Positions 46,742 to 55,508 of a stretch of 64,000 nt of DNA are shown one piece after another (the stretch's first letter is position 1; every line of letters starts with the position of its first letter). The translations under genes were made by a program, and so were the position numbers. Below the pieces are notes generated by a model, which saw only the letters and a list, made by a program, of their open reading frames with translations, did not search any database and was not told where the DNA came from. This DNA is from Hydrogenophilales bacterium CG12_big_fil_rev_8_21_14_0_65_61_21 (GTDB lineage Bacteria; Pseudomonadota; Gammaproteobacteria; Burkholderiales; Thiobacillaceae). Location of the stretch: the NCBI GenBank assembly GCA_002782005.1, contig PFGT01000101.1, positions 1-64,000 of the forward strand, given 5' to 3'.

Positions 46742-47715
46742 GGCAGCTTTACCTCCGCCTTGTGGGAGAAGGGCCACTTGCGGTTGATCTCGTCGATCAT
46801 GCGGTTGACCTTGGCCAGGCTGTCGTCCACCTGGGCGCGCAACGAGGCGATGTCGGTGGTGGCGCCCTTGATGTCGGAGCTGATGCCCTGGGTGTTCTTG
46901 AGGATGGCGTCGGCCTTCTTCAGGCTTTCCCGCGCGTCGGTGAGTATTGCGTTGATCTGGACCACGGCCTTCTGGGTCTCGTCCATGATGCCGCCCTGAC
47001 CATGGAGCCGTTGGTCGGTCTTGGTCAGGACCGTATCAACCTTGAGCGAAACGCCGTTCAGCGAGGCGAGCAGGGTATTGGCCCGGTCGATGGCCTCGAT
47101 CACCTTGCGGGCATTTTGGTCATCGCCCAGGATGCCGCCGACGACGCCGTAACGACCGGCCATGCGATCACTGACCGTGCGCAGATTAACCATGGTCTGG
47201 CTCAAGCTGGATTGTTGGTCGGTCAGGTTTTGCAAGTTGCTCAGGACATCGCGAACCTTGGCCATCAGCTCCGGGATTTCCTGAGCTGCGTCGCCGGTGT
47301 ACAGCGGGCGCTCAGCGTTGTCGGCCAGGAGCGGGTCTTTCAGGTTGGTCGAGAAGGCCTTGATCTTGGCTGCGCCGACCATGGATTTCTCCAGGGTAAA
47401 CACGCTGCTGGTGCGCAGCCATCGGGCGTCCTTGACCGGGATGGCCATCTCGATGCGCACCTTGCCCTGGTCGGTCAGCGCCATGCGCTTGACCTGGCCG
47501 ATGGGAAAGCCCGAAAAGCCGATGGCCATGCCGATGCTGACCCCGTCAGCGTTGTCGGCGATCAGCGTCAGCTTCTGGGTGCGCTCGAAGACGCCGCGCG
47601 CATACAAGGTATAGCCGATGAAGGCGACGGCCAGGGTCAGCGTCAGCACCAGCAGCAGGCCGACCTTGAATTCCAGATTCTTGATTAACGGGGCGCGTAC
47701 AGGGGCTCGTTCCAT
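46738..47715 (-). CDS. mlaD: MlaD-like MCE-domain protein
   Basis: 325 aa. An N-terminal membrane anchor (about 16-36) followed by an MCE domain (about 45-120: NADGVSIGMAIGFSGFPIGQV), then a long alpha-helical/coiled-coil tail, as in substrate-binding subunits of lipid-transport ABC systems. It is longer than E. coli MlaD (183 aa), nearer to Ttg2C/PqiB-like single-MCE proteins with needle helices. It overlaps the ATPase-like gene by 31 nt upstream and the lipoprotein gene by 4 nt downstream. Phospholipid traffic is inferred from the family only. Confidence 0.87.
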   Translation of the reverse strand: MERAPVRAPLIKNLEFKVGLLLVLTLTLAVAFIGYTLYARGVFERTQKLTLIADNADGVSIGMAIGFSGFPIGQVKRMALTDQGKVRIEMAIPVKDARWLRTSSVFTLEKSMVGAAKIKAFSTNLKDPLLADNAERPLYTGDAAQEIPELMAKVRDVLSNLQNLTDQQSSLSQTMVNLRTVSDRMAGRYGVVGGILGDDQNARKVIEAIDRANTLLASLNGVSLKVDTVLTKTDQRLHGQGGIMDETQKAVVQINAILTDARESLKKADAILKNTQGISSDIKGATTDIASLRAQVDDSLAKVNRMIDEINRKWPFSHKAEVKLP

Positions 47716-48125
47716 GCGTAGTCCACGATCCAGCAGTGTTCGAATAAATCTTCCACGGCCGCGAGGCTGGCCGCCAGGAAGGCGGGGTAATGACAGTCCG
47801 GCAGGAGTAGTCCCGGCCGTTCGATGAGGATTATAGGTTGCGGCAGGATCAATGCGCGCGCCAGTTTGGCGGCGAAACGCTGCTCGCTATTCAGGTCAGG
47901 GTCGCGTTTGAAGGCCGAGTCGGTCTGGCCGAGTCGGGCCAGCAGCGACCAGGCCCGGTCGGCGGCGGCCTCGTAAGCCATATTCCGCCGGTATTGCAGG
48001 ACGATAGCGGCATTCTCCAGCACCGATAGATTGGCCCGCAGCGGCAGGTTGTCCGAGATCAGCGCGGCGCCTGGATTATCCGTCAGCAGGCGAGCTCGCG
48101 CGGCGTCATCCGGCTGCCATTTCAG
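47685..48125 (-). CDS. Degenerate MlaF-like ABC ATPase subunit without Walker A
   Basis: About 146 aa. Aligns only with the part of MlaF after the P-loop: LISDNLPLRANLSVLENAA (Q-loop region), NSEQRFAAKLARALI (signature position; LSGGQ degraded) and PIILIERP (Walker B position; weak). No GxxGxGKS exists, because the frame before this point lies inside mlaE. No ATG, GTG or TTG starts it after mlaE: the choices are a CTG overlapping the mlaE stop (CTGA, used here) or GTG 48296, deep within mlaE. It overlaps mlaD by 31 nt. The intact frame and tight packing argue for a retained pseudo-ATPase; recent decay is the alternative. Confidence 0.6.
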   Translation of the reverse strand: MKWQPDDAARARLLTDNPGAALISDNLPLRANLSVLENAAIVLQYRRNMAYEAAADRAWSLLARLGQTDSAFKRDPDLNSEQRFAAKLARALILPQPIILIERPGLLLPDCHYPAFLAASLAAVEDLFEHCWIVDYAWNEPLYAPR

Positions 48126-48925
48126 ATGTACTTTAGGGCTAATGACAGCACCTCGATCAGCATCAGAACGAAAAATAGCCGCACCATGCCACGTAGCACG
48201 GCGATGGGCGCGAAGAATAGCTTCTTCGGCGCGGCCAGGGCCTCGGCGATGGGTATAACCGTTACGGCAAGGCCGAAGGCCAACACCTTGACCCACAATA
48301 TGGCGAGTGCGGGCAAGTCGAAGATGCGGGCCACCACCCGAGCGAAATCAGGCAGGTTCCAATACTGCAGACCATAGACCACGAAGTAGGCGATCAGCAA
48401 GGCCAGTGAGCTGGTCACGGCGGTCAGGGCCAGAACCGAGATGGCGCCGCCGATTACCCGTGGGATGAACTCGAAACGACCAGGGTCGACGCCGGACGCC
48501 TCGATCGCCAGAATTTCGTTGTGGATATTCATCAGTACCACCTCGGTGCCGGTGGCGGCTCCGGAGCGCAGGGCCACGAACAGCGCGGTCATCAAGGGCA
48601 GCACCTCCAACACCAATAGCCGAATGACCGCCTCCAGGGCATAGTCGGCCAGGCCGAAATCGCGCGCGGTGTCGACCACGATCTGGATCAGGACGTAGGA
48701 CAGCAAAGCCGCGAACAGGGCAAAGCGGGGTAGGATTTGCCAGGCGGTGAAGTAGATTTGCTTGAGCACCACCGACCGGGTGGCGCTGTTGTAGGTTCTG
48801 GGCGACAGCGATTCGACGATGGCGACGGCGGCGAAACGAAACACCGCGCGCCAGCCGCGCAGCCAGTTGAGCAGGGCGGCGCCGCGTTGGGTCAGGGCTG
48901 CGATGATTGGGTCCATGCGCTGCAT
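48122..48925 (-). CDS. mlaE: MlaE-like permease of a lipid-transport ABC system
   Basis: About 267 aa. Five to six membrane helices; contains LPLMTALFVALRSGAATGTEVVLM and IEASGVDPGRFEFIPRVIGG, close to the conserved MlaE/Ttg2B signature of ABC permeases for phospholipid. First gene of the minus-strand set mlaE, ATPase-like, mlaD, lipoprotein. Start unclear: GTG 48940, ATG 48925 (GGCGG upstream) or ATG 48916. It is divergent from the GAF-HD-GYP gene. Confidence 0.87.
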   Translation of the reverse strand: MQRMDPIIAALTQRGAALLNWLRGWRAVFRFAAVAIVESLSPRTYNSATRSVVLKQIYFTAWQILPRFALFAALLSYVLIQIVVDTARDFGLADYALEAVIRLLVLEVLPLMTALFVALRSGAATGTEVVLMNIHNEILAIEASGVDPGRFEFIPRVIGGAISVLALTAVTSSLALLIAYFVVYGLQYWNLPDFARVVARIFDLPALAILWVKVLAFGLAVTVIPIAEALAAPKKLFFAPIAVLRGMVRLFFVLMLIEVLSLALKYI

Positions 48926-49012
48926 GATACCGCCATGCACGGCGGTGGTGGTTTGCGTATGATAGCCACGATTCAGGCGCCGCCGCCGGGGCGTATGGGA
49001 GACTTACTAAAA

Positions 49013-50647
49013 ATGGACAAGACGAGTTTGCTATCCCATCTAGAAAAACTGGTGGCGGTGGGCATCGAGCTATCCGCAGAACACGATTCGGAGCTGATTC
49101 TCGGCCATATCGTCGATGCGGCTATGGGGCTTACTCATGCCGATGGCTGCACGCTTTACCGGGCTCATGGCGGTTTGCTGCACTTCGAAATCATCCGTAA
49201 CCGATCGCTGTCGATAAGGCTGGGCGGTCCATCCGGCGCCCAGCTGACCCTGAAGCCCATCCCACTCTATCTGACGGACGGCATGGCCAACCTACATGCG
49301 GTATCGGCGGCGGCGGCAATCCAGCGCCGGACCATCAATCTGGCCGATGTCTATGCCGTCGCGGAGTTCGATTCCGCCAGTGCACGGGCCTTCGACCAGG
49401 CCAACGGCTACCGCTCGAAATCCTTCCTGACCGTGCCGCTAATCGACCATGAAGACGAGATCATCGGGGTACTGCAACTGGTCAACGCCATCGATCGGGA
49501 GACCGGAGAAATCGTCGAGTTCGACCGCGACGGCCAGCACCTGGTCGAATCCCTGGCCTCGCAAGCGGCCATGGTGCTCAACAAACGGTTGCTGATTGAC
49601 CGGTTGGAAGCCCTGTTCATCGCCTTTACCAAGGTGATCGGCGCCGCGCTTGACGAAAAATCGCCCTATACCCACGACCACTGCCAGCGAGTGCCGGTCA
49701 TCGCTATGTTGTTAGCCGAGGCCGCCAGCCGGACCGGGACCGGTTCGTTGAAGGGGTTTTCGCTCACCGATGCGATGCGCCGCGAGCTGGAATTGGCTGC
49801 TTTGCTGCATGACTGCGGCAAGATTGCGACGCCGGTCCATGTGGTCGACAAGTCGACCAAGCTGGAAACCATCTTCGACCGCATCGCTCTGGTCGATACC
49901 CGTTTCGAGGTGCTCAAACGGGACGCCCGGATACGCGAGCTGGAGGCCATGCTGGCGGCAACGTCGCCAAATACCGGCTGGCGCGGTGAACTGGCCGCGC
50001 GCCAGGCCGAAATCGACGCCGGTCTCGACGCCGAACGGGCATTCCTGCACCAGGCCAACCTGGGCAGCGAAGCGATGTCCGCAGTCGATCGGGAACGGGT
50101 GCGTGAGATTTCCGAACGCCATACCTGGCGTGCTCCGGATGGCCGGGAGGCGGCCCTGCTTGGCGCCGAGGAGATCGCTATGCTGAACATTCCGAAAGGC
50201 ACCTTGTCGGATGATGAACGCGCCATCGTCGACCGCCACATCGACTTGACTATCCGTATGCTGGAGGCGTTGCCCTGGCCCAAGCATCTGCGTCACGTCC
50301 CGGAGTACGCTGGCGCTCACCATGAGTGCATGGATGGCAAGGGTTATCCACGGGGTCTGACGGGCGACCGAATGTCGATCCCCGCGCGCATCATCGCCAT
50401 CGCCGACATCTTTGAGGCGCTGACCGCCAAGGATCGCCCCTACAAGCCGGGTAAGCCATTGTCGGAAACCATGGCGATACTCGGGCGCATGAAACAGGAA
50501 AACCGCATCGACCCCGACCTGTTCGATGTCTTCGTCCGCAAGAGGGTATATCTCGACTATGCCGGGCGGTATCTTGATCCCAAGCAGAACGATGCCCCGA
50601 ATGAGCGGGGAATACCGGGATACAATCCAGAGGTCGCCGAAGAGTGA
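49013..50647 (+). CDS. GAF domain plus HD-GYP c-di-GMP phosphodiesterase
   Basis: 544 aa. GAF domain (about 25-190) with a small-molecule pocket, then an HD-GYP domain with LLHDCGKIATP (about 265) and HHECMDGKGYPRG (about 433). Between these a roughly 110-residue insertion (DTRFEVLKRDARI onward) is longer than usual. Predicted cytoplasmic c-di-GMP hydrolase under GAF control. Start: ATG 49013 with GGGAGA upstream; ATG 48995 and 48959 are in-frame alternatives, and the track ORF's earlier part overlaps mlaE antisense. The adenylate cyclase gene follows at 6 nt, so the two are probably co-translated. Confidence 0.88.
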   Translation: MDKTSLLSHLEKLVAVGIELSAEHDSELILGHIVDAAMGLTHADGCTLYRAHGGLLHFEIIRNRSLSIRLGGPSGAQLTLKPIPLYLTDGMANLHAVSAAAAIQRRTINLADVYAVAEFDSASARAFDQANGYRSKSFLTVPLIDHEDEIIGVLQLVNAIDRETGEIVEFDRDGQHLVESLASQAAMVLNKRLLIDRLEALFIAFTKVIGAALDEKSPYTHDHCQRVPVIAMLLAEAASRTGTGSLKGFSLTDAMRRELELAALLHDCGKIATPVHVVDKSTKLETIFDRIALVDTRFEVLKRDARIRELEAMLAATSPNTGWRGELAARQAEIDAGLDAERAFLHQANLGSEAMSAVDRERVREISERHTWRAPDGREAALLGAEEIAMLNIPKGTLSDDERAIVDRHIDLTIRMLEALPWPKHLRHVPEYAGAHHECMDGKGYPRGLTGDRMSIPARIIAIADIFEALTAKDRPYKPGKPLSETMAILGRMKQENRIDPDLFDVFVRKRVYLDYAGRYLDPKQNDAPNERGIPGYNPEVAEE

Positions 50648-50653
50648 TATGAC

Positions 50654-52885
50654 ATGATCTTGCCCAAGCCAAAACTGCCGACAATGAACCTGCGCGGCCG
50701 CCGCTTTCTATATCAGTTCAGCGCCGGTCTGGCGCTGTTGCTGGTACTGATTGGCCATGTCGGCGGGCTGTATCGGGCGGCTGGCCTTGATCGGTTGGAA
50801 GCCGTTATCTACGACTATAAACTCCAGGCCAACCAGCCCAGGACGGTGGACGATAGGGTGGTGATTGTCGACATCGACGACAAGAGCCTGCGCGAGATTG
50901 GCCGCTGGCCCTGGCCGCGCGAGACCATGGCCCGATTGACCACCAACCTATTCCAACAATATGGTGTAGCGGCGGTTGGCTATGACATTACCTTCTCTGA
51001 GTCGGACCAGAGTTCCGGCCTACCGGTGCTGGAACGGTTGGCGGCGGGTGACCTGAAGGGTGAAGCGGATTTCGCGGCGATCTTGAATCGATTGCGGCCG
51101 CGCCTTGATTACGATGCCCGCCTGGCCGATGCCCTGGCGACCGGGCCGGCGGTGCTTGGTTACTACTTCAGCCTGGCCGGCTCGGCGGATAGCGCCGGCC
51201 AACTGCCGCCGGCTGCTATCGACTGCGCCGAGGTGCACAAATATGGCATCTCGCCCCTGATTGCAACCGGCTATAACGCCAATCTGCCGATTCTGCAAAA
51301 TAAGGCGGCCGATGCCGCCTTCTTCAACATGCAGGCCGATTTCGATGGCGTCGCCAGACGCATGCCCATGCTCATTGAGTATCAAGGCCGGTGTTACGGC
51401 TCGCTGGCCCTGCTTGCCACGCGCCACGCCATGGCCAGCGGTGCGCTTAAAATCCGGCCGCCGCATGGCTATACCCCGGCCGCGCTGGCGCTGGACGACC
51501 TGATCGTGCCGCTCGACCGTCAGGCTATGGCCCTGGTGCCCTATCGTGCGCCTGGCGCGTTTCGCTATATCTCGGCCGCCGATGTGTTCAAGAGTACGGC
51601 GCCGGCCGCCGATCTGGAGGGTAGGGCGGTGCTGATCGGCTCTACCGCGCCTGGCATCATGGACCTCAGGGTGACGCCTACTTCCAGACAGTTTCCCGGC
51701 GTCGAAATCCACGCCAATCTAATCGCTGGCATCCTGGACGGTGCGATTCCCTGGGAGCCGGTTGGCGCGCGCATGATCGAACTAATCACGGTGCTGGTTC
51801 TGGGTTTGACCCTGGCCGTCTTGCTGCCCTTTGTCGCACCGCTACGTGCGACCCTGATTACGGTTACGGCGTTGGCGCTGTTGGTAGCGACCGACCTATA
51901 TGCCTGGTCACACTGGCATATGAACCTGCCCATCGCCGCCAGTCTTGCCGCCGTGCTTGGGCTGTTCGTGCTCAACATGTCCTACGGCTTCTTCGTCGAG
52001 GCCCGGTCCAAGGCCCAGATTACCCGTTTATTCGGCCAATACGTGCCGCCCGAACTGGTAGACGAGATGGCCAAGGATCCGGCCCGCTATAGCCTACGTG
52101 GCGAGTCGCGGGTGATGACCGTGCTGTTTTCCGACATCGTCAGCTTCACCACTATCTCCGAGGGGCTGGAGGCCTCGCAATTGGCTGAGATGCTCAACCT
52201 CTTTCTGTCGCACATGACGCGCCTGATCCAGCACAATCGGGGCACCATCGACAAATACATCGGCGACGCCATCATGGCCTTCTGGGGCGCGCCCATGAGC
52301 GATGAGCGCCATGCCCGCGACGCCGTGCTGACCGGTATGGCCATGCAGGCGGCGCTTGCCGAACTCAACCCTGCGCTCGCGGCGCGCGGTTGGCCGGCGA
52401 TCCGGATCGGCGTCGGCATCAACACCGGGCGCATGAGCGTGGGCAACATGGGTTCCCGGTTTCGCATGGCCTACACGGTCATGGCCGACGCGGTAAACCT
52501 GGCCTCGCGGCTGGAGGCATTGACCCGACAGTACGGGGTTGGCGTGCTGGTTGGCGAGTCGACCCGCGAGGCCTGTCCGGATATTGCCTTCATGCAAGTG
52601 GATAAGGTGCGGGTCAAGGGCAAGACCCAGCCGGTGACGATCTATGAACCGCTGGGCGTGGCCAGCGAAGTGGCTCCAGACCGGTTGGCGGCCGCGCAGC
52701 AATTCGAAGCCGCCCTGGCCGATTGCCAGGCCCGGCGCTGGGATGCCGCCCAGGCCAAGTTGCTCGAACTCAACGGCAAGAATCCCGGCAAGTTGTATGA
52801 GCTTTATCTGGAGCGGGTCGCCCACCTCCGGACCGAGCCGCTACCCGCCGATTGGGACGGCGTGTTCACCTACACCACAAAATGA
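50654..52885 (+). CDS. CHASE2-domain class III adenylate cyclase
   Basis: 743 aa. N-terminal membrane helix (about 20-42), a periplasmic CHASE2 sensor (about 45-365; YDYKLQANQPR, GRWPWPRETMA, LIGSTAPGIMDLRVTP), three membrane helices (about 370-445) and a cytoplasmic class III cyclase domain (about 480-660) with metal-binding Asp in LFSDIVSFT, a second Asp in YIGDAIMAFWGAP, and catalytic Asn/Arg in ADAVNLASRLEA. Predicted to make cAMP in response to a periplasmic signal. It lies 6 nt after the GAF-HD-GYP gene and 88 nt before the phosphodiesterase gene. Confidence 0.9.
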   Translation: MILPKPKLPTMNLRGRRFLYQFSAGLALLLVLIGHVGGLYRAAGLDRLEAVIYDYKLQANQPRTVDDRVVIVDIDDKSLREIGRWPWPRETMARLTTNLFQQYGVAAVGYDITFSESDQSSGLPVLERLAAGDLKGEADFAAILNRLRPRLDYDARLADALATGPAVLGYYFSLAGSADSAGQLPPAAIDCAEVHKYGISPLIATGYNANLPILQNKAADAAFFNMQADFDGVARRMPMLIEYQGRCYGSLALLATRHAMASGALKIRPPHGYTPAALALDDLIVPLDRQAMALVPYRAPGAFRYISAADVFKSTAPAADLEGRAVLIGSTAPGIMDLRVTPTSRQFPGVEIHANLIAGILDGAIPWEPVGARMIELITVLVLGLTLAVLLPFVAPLRATLITVTALALLVATDLYAWSHWHMNLPIAASLAAVLGLFVLNMSYGFFVEARSKAQITRLFGQYVPPELVDEMAKDPARYSLRGESRVMTVLFSDIVSFTTISEGLEASQLAEMLNLFLSHMTRLIQHNRGTIDKYIGDAIMAFWGAPMSDERHARDAVLTGMAMQAALAELNPALAARGWPAIRIGVGINTGRMSVGNMGSRFRMAYTVMADAVNLASRLEALTRQYGVGVLVGESTREACPDIAFMQVDKVRVKGKTQPVTIYEPLGVASEVAPDRLAAAQQFEAALADCQARRWDAAQAKLLELNGKNPGKLYELYLERVAHLRTEPLPADWDGVFTYTTK

Positions 52886-52952
52886 GTGACAAAGTGACGA
52901 GTAACAGAGTGACAAAAGGTGCGCCGCGACTACGTAGCGTGTCGCTCGTTAC
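52885..52952. repeat. Short direct/inverted repeats between cyclase and phosphodiesterase genes
   Basis: AGTGACAAA occurs at 52885 and 52908, with AGTGACGAG between, and GTAACAGAGTGACA faces TGTCGCTCGTTAC as an imperfect inverted repeat. Structure may form in mRNA. It does not resemble the REP copies at 3038/20359. Confidence 0.45.
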
Positions 52953-52973
52953 CAATTTTCAAGGGGTGTCGAG

Positions 52974-53738
52974 ATGAAGGTCCGGGTACTGGGTTGTTCC
53001 GGAGGCATCGGCGGCGGCCGACAGACAACTTCATTTCTGCTCGACGATGCCTTCCTCATCGATGCCGGCAGCGGGGTAACCCGGCTGACGCTGGAAGAGA
53101 TGAGACGCATCCGTCATGTATTCATCACCCATAGCCATCTCGATCACATACTAGCGCTGCCGCTGCTCATGGATAGCGTGGGCACGGGCGCGCCGCCCTT
53201 GATTGTTCATGCCATCCCGGAAGTGATTGCGGCGTTGCGCCAGCACCTGTTCAACTGGGCGCTGTGGCCCGATTTCGAAAAGGTGCCGACGGCAGAGCAG
53301 CCTTTTCTGCATTTTGCTGAATTGGCGATCGGCGAGACGGTCGATCTGGATGGCGGCGAGATCACGGCGATACCAGCCCATCATGGCCGGCCAGCGGTAG
53401 GTTATCTGTTGCGGGGCGAGTCGGCGAGCCTGCTGTTCTCCGGTGACACCGCGAGCCACGACGGGCTGTGGCAAACCGCCAATGGCTGCGCCGATTTGCG
53501 CTATCTGCTGGTGGAATGCTCGTTCTGCAATGCTCGGCGGGCGGTAGCCGGGGCCGCTTACCACTATTGTCCGGAGACTCTATTGCCAGACCTAGCGCGG
53601 CTCAAGCCTGGTGTCGAGGTCTGGATCAGCCATCTAAAACCGGGCGGTGAGGCGGCCATCATGACCGAACTCACCGCCAAACACCTGCCATGCGGCCCGT
53701 TGCGCGCCCTGGAGCAGGATCAGAACTTCGTAGTGTAG
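52974..53738 (+). CDS. Metallo-beta-lactamase-fold protein, probable class II cAMP phosphodiesterase
   Basis: 254 aa. The MBL metal site is visible: THSHLDH, AHHGRP, LFSGDTAS and a final SHLKP. The combination HxHLDH, GDT, LVECSF and ISHLKP follows the class II cyclic-nucleotide phosphodiesterase family (yeast PDE1 type) more than glyoxalase II or RNase Z. It is directly downstream of an adenylate cyclase on the same strand, which supports cAMP hydrolysis. There is no signal peptide (it starts MKVRVLGCSG). A GGGGTGTC stretch precedes the ATG. Its 3' end overlaps fccB tail to tail by 19 nt. Confidence 0.75.
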   Translation: MKVRVLGCSGGIGGGRQTTSFLLDDAFLIDAGSGVTRLTLEEMRRIRHVFITHSHLDHILALPLLMDSVGTGAPPLIVHAIPEVIAALRQHLFNWALWPDFEKVPTAEQPFLHFAELAIGETVDLDGGEITAIPAHHGRPAVGYLLRGESASLLFSGDTASHDGLWQTANGCADLRYLLVECSFCNARRAVAGAAYHYCPETLLPDLARLKPGVEVWISHLKPGGEAAIMTELTAKHLPCGPLRALEQDQNFVV

Positions 53739-55042
53739 CGATAGCCTTCGGGTAAGCCGAGGGAGTCGGCCCAGACGTTTTTGGCCCAGGATTCCATGTA
53801 GGAGAATTCCAGCTCGCTTTCCTGCTTGGAAATGCCGCTGCCGCCGAGTTCAGCTACCATATTCTTGGCCACCGGATCGTAGCGGAATACCGCCGCGACG
53901 TTGAAGGCGGTATGGTCGGTGCTGGCGGCATAGCAGGTATTGGTCACCACTGGGGCGTTATCGGGCCAGCGGTTGTTCAATAGTTCGACCAAGGCGGCGG
54001 CGCACATCTTGCCGGTGTTGTTGGCGACCGAGCCAGATTTTGGAAAAACGCTGAGGGCCGAGTCGCCCAGGACATGGACATTGGGCACGATGGTGGACTC
54101 GAAGGTGCGATAGTCGATCGGACACCAGTGGCCGTTGTCGCTGGCCCGAGCGCCGGCTAGTTCGGTGAGCGCCGCAGCGCGCATGGGCGGGATGATATTG
54201 ATTACGTCGCCGCTTATGTCGTCGAAGTTGGTGTGGACGACCATTTTCTTGGCATCCAGTTGATGGATGTCGTTGTCGGGCCGGTAGTCGATCATGCTGT
54301 TGGCGGTCTCGAAGCCGTAATGCTTCTTCCATGCGGTCAGAAAAAGCTGCTTCATGACGACGATATCCGGGTTGCTGTCGAGGACGATGACTTTGGCGCG
54401 CGGCTTGGTATTCTTGAAATAGTTGGCCACCAGACAGGCCCGCTCATAGGGTGCGGGCGGGCAGCGGAAAGGCATCCTGGGGATGGACATCACAAATACA
54501 CCGCCATCCGGGATTGCCGCCAACTGCTGGCGCAACACCCCGGTCTGTTCGACACTGGCCTTCCAGGCGTGTTTGATGGTCCGCTGTGCGGCCTCAGTAT
54601 AGCCCGGCACCTTATCGAATAGGAACTCGACCCCGCCGGCCAGGACCAGCCGATCATAGTCGAAGTGCAGGCCGCTGGCAGTCCTGACCCGCCGTTTCAC
54701 ACTATCGATTGCAGTCACCCGGTCCTGCACGAAACTATCCACGATATTTCTGAGATGGTCGTAGGAGAAGGTCAGAGACTCCAGGTTGTTCATGCCGGCC
54801 AGTACGGTGTTGGAGAAGGGACAGGAGATGAAATCCCGGTTGGCCTCGATGAGGGTGATATCGATATTGGGGTCCCATGCCTTCAGGTACCGGGCGCAGG
54901 TTGCGCCGCCAAAACCGGCGCCGACGATGACCACCTTGGGCCCGGCCTTGCGGGCGGTCGATAGCGAGGCGCAGCCGGTCAGCGCGCCCAGCGTGCCGAG
55001 CGCGGCGGTGGCCTTGAGAAAGTCACGACGATCGATAGCCAT
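53720..55042 (-). CDS. fccB: Flavocytochrome c sulfide dehydrogenase, flavoprotein subunit FccB
   Basis: 440 aa. Periplasmic FAD enzyme oxidising sulfide to sulfur/polysulfide and reducing the haem subunit. Twin-arginine signal RRDFLK, then Rossmann motif VVIVGAGFGGATCARYL, the conserved FISCPFSNTVLAG and VTNTCYAA cysteines that form the redox disulfide, RCPPAPYERA, and HVLGDSA near the flavin. fccA is 21 nt upstream in the same direction. A Tat-exported flavoprotein with a Sec-exported cytochrome is the normal pairing. Confidence 0.92.
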   Translation of the reverse strand: MAIDRRDFLKATAALGTLGALTGCASLSTARKAGPKVVIVGAGFGGATCARYLKAWDPNIDITLIEANRDFISCPFSNTVLAGMNNLESLTFSYDHLRNIVDSFVQDRVTAIDSVKRRVRTASGLHFDYDRLVLAGGVEFLFDKVPGYTEAAQRTIKHAWKASVEQTGVLRQQLAAIPDGGVFVMSIPRMPFRCPPAPYERACLVANYFKNTKPRAKVIVLDSNPDIVVMKQLFLTAWKKHYGFETANSMIDYRPDNDIHQLDAKKMVVHTNFDDISGDVINIIPPMRAAALTELAGARASDNGHWCPIDYRTFESTIVPNVHVLGDSALSVFPKSGSVANNTGKMCAAALVELLNNRWPDNAPVVTNTCYAASTDHTAFNVAAVFRYDPVAKNMVAELGGSGISKQESELEFSYMESWAKNVWADSLGLPEGYRYTTKF

Positions 55043-55063
55043 TTTCTGTCTCCTCAGTGCGGA

Positions 55064-55369
55064 TTATTTGTGAGTGGCGAACCAGGCGCCTAGCGCCGCG
55101 AATTCGGCATTAGTGTAGCCGCTGGCGTGGGTGGACATGATAGTGTTGGGCCGGGTCCCGTCGCGGAACGCCTTCATTCGTGACACGAAATAGTCCTTGT
55201 CCATGCCCGCCAGGCTGGGGATGGAGCCCCGGCTCTTGCCGTCCGGACCATGGCAGTAGGCGCAGTTGGCGGCCATAAAACGCACCCGGCTGTGGGTCAT
55301 CAGGGTTTCGGGCGCGGCGGCGCAGAATGTGCTGACAAGTAGTAGTGCAAGCGCGGCGATTAACTTCAT
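55064..55369 (-). CDS. fccA: Flavocytochrome c sulfide dehydrogenase, monohaem cytochrome subunit FccA
   Basis: 101 aa. Signal peptide (about 1-18, ending CAAA) and a single haem motif CAYCH, with Met ligand candidate IMSTHASGY near the C-terminus: a class I cytochrome c. One haem only, like Thiobacillus FccA and unlike the dihaem subunit of Allochromatium. GGAGAAG lies 6 nt before the ATG. It is co-directional with fccB at 21 nt and downstream of hemH, from which it is separated by 139 nt containing its own promoter. Confidence 0.9.
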   Translation of the reverse strand: MKLIAALALLLVSTFCAAAPETLMTHSRVRFMAANCAYCHGPDGKSRGSIPSLAGMDKDYFVSRMKAFRDGTRPNTIMSTHASGYTNAEFAALGAWFATHK

Positions 55370-55457
55370 GGTGGCTTCTCCATACTAAAAAAACGGCGTG
55401 AACCGTGATCCCGGAGTGCGACTTTGCAACCAGCGGGTCATTATATGATTGCCCGCG

Positions 55458-55487
55458 ATAATGGCCGATTCGAGGTCGTTCGGTCAA
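55458..55487 (-). promoter_or_regulatory. Candidate promoter of fccAB
   Basis: On the minus strand TTGACC, an 18-nt spacer and CATTAT, about 90 nt before fccA. A second possible -10 (TATAAT in CATATAATG, about 55443-55448) follows without a -35. Confidence 0.45.
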
Positions 55488-55508
55488 CTGTAAAAGTGTT
55501 GCGCCGGT

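Noticed and set aside
55387-55406. Hairpin plus T-run in the fccA leader, as an attenuator
   Set aside because: The stem is only 4 bp (ACGG/CCGT), too weak to support a terminator call.
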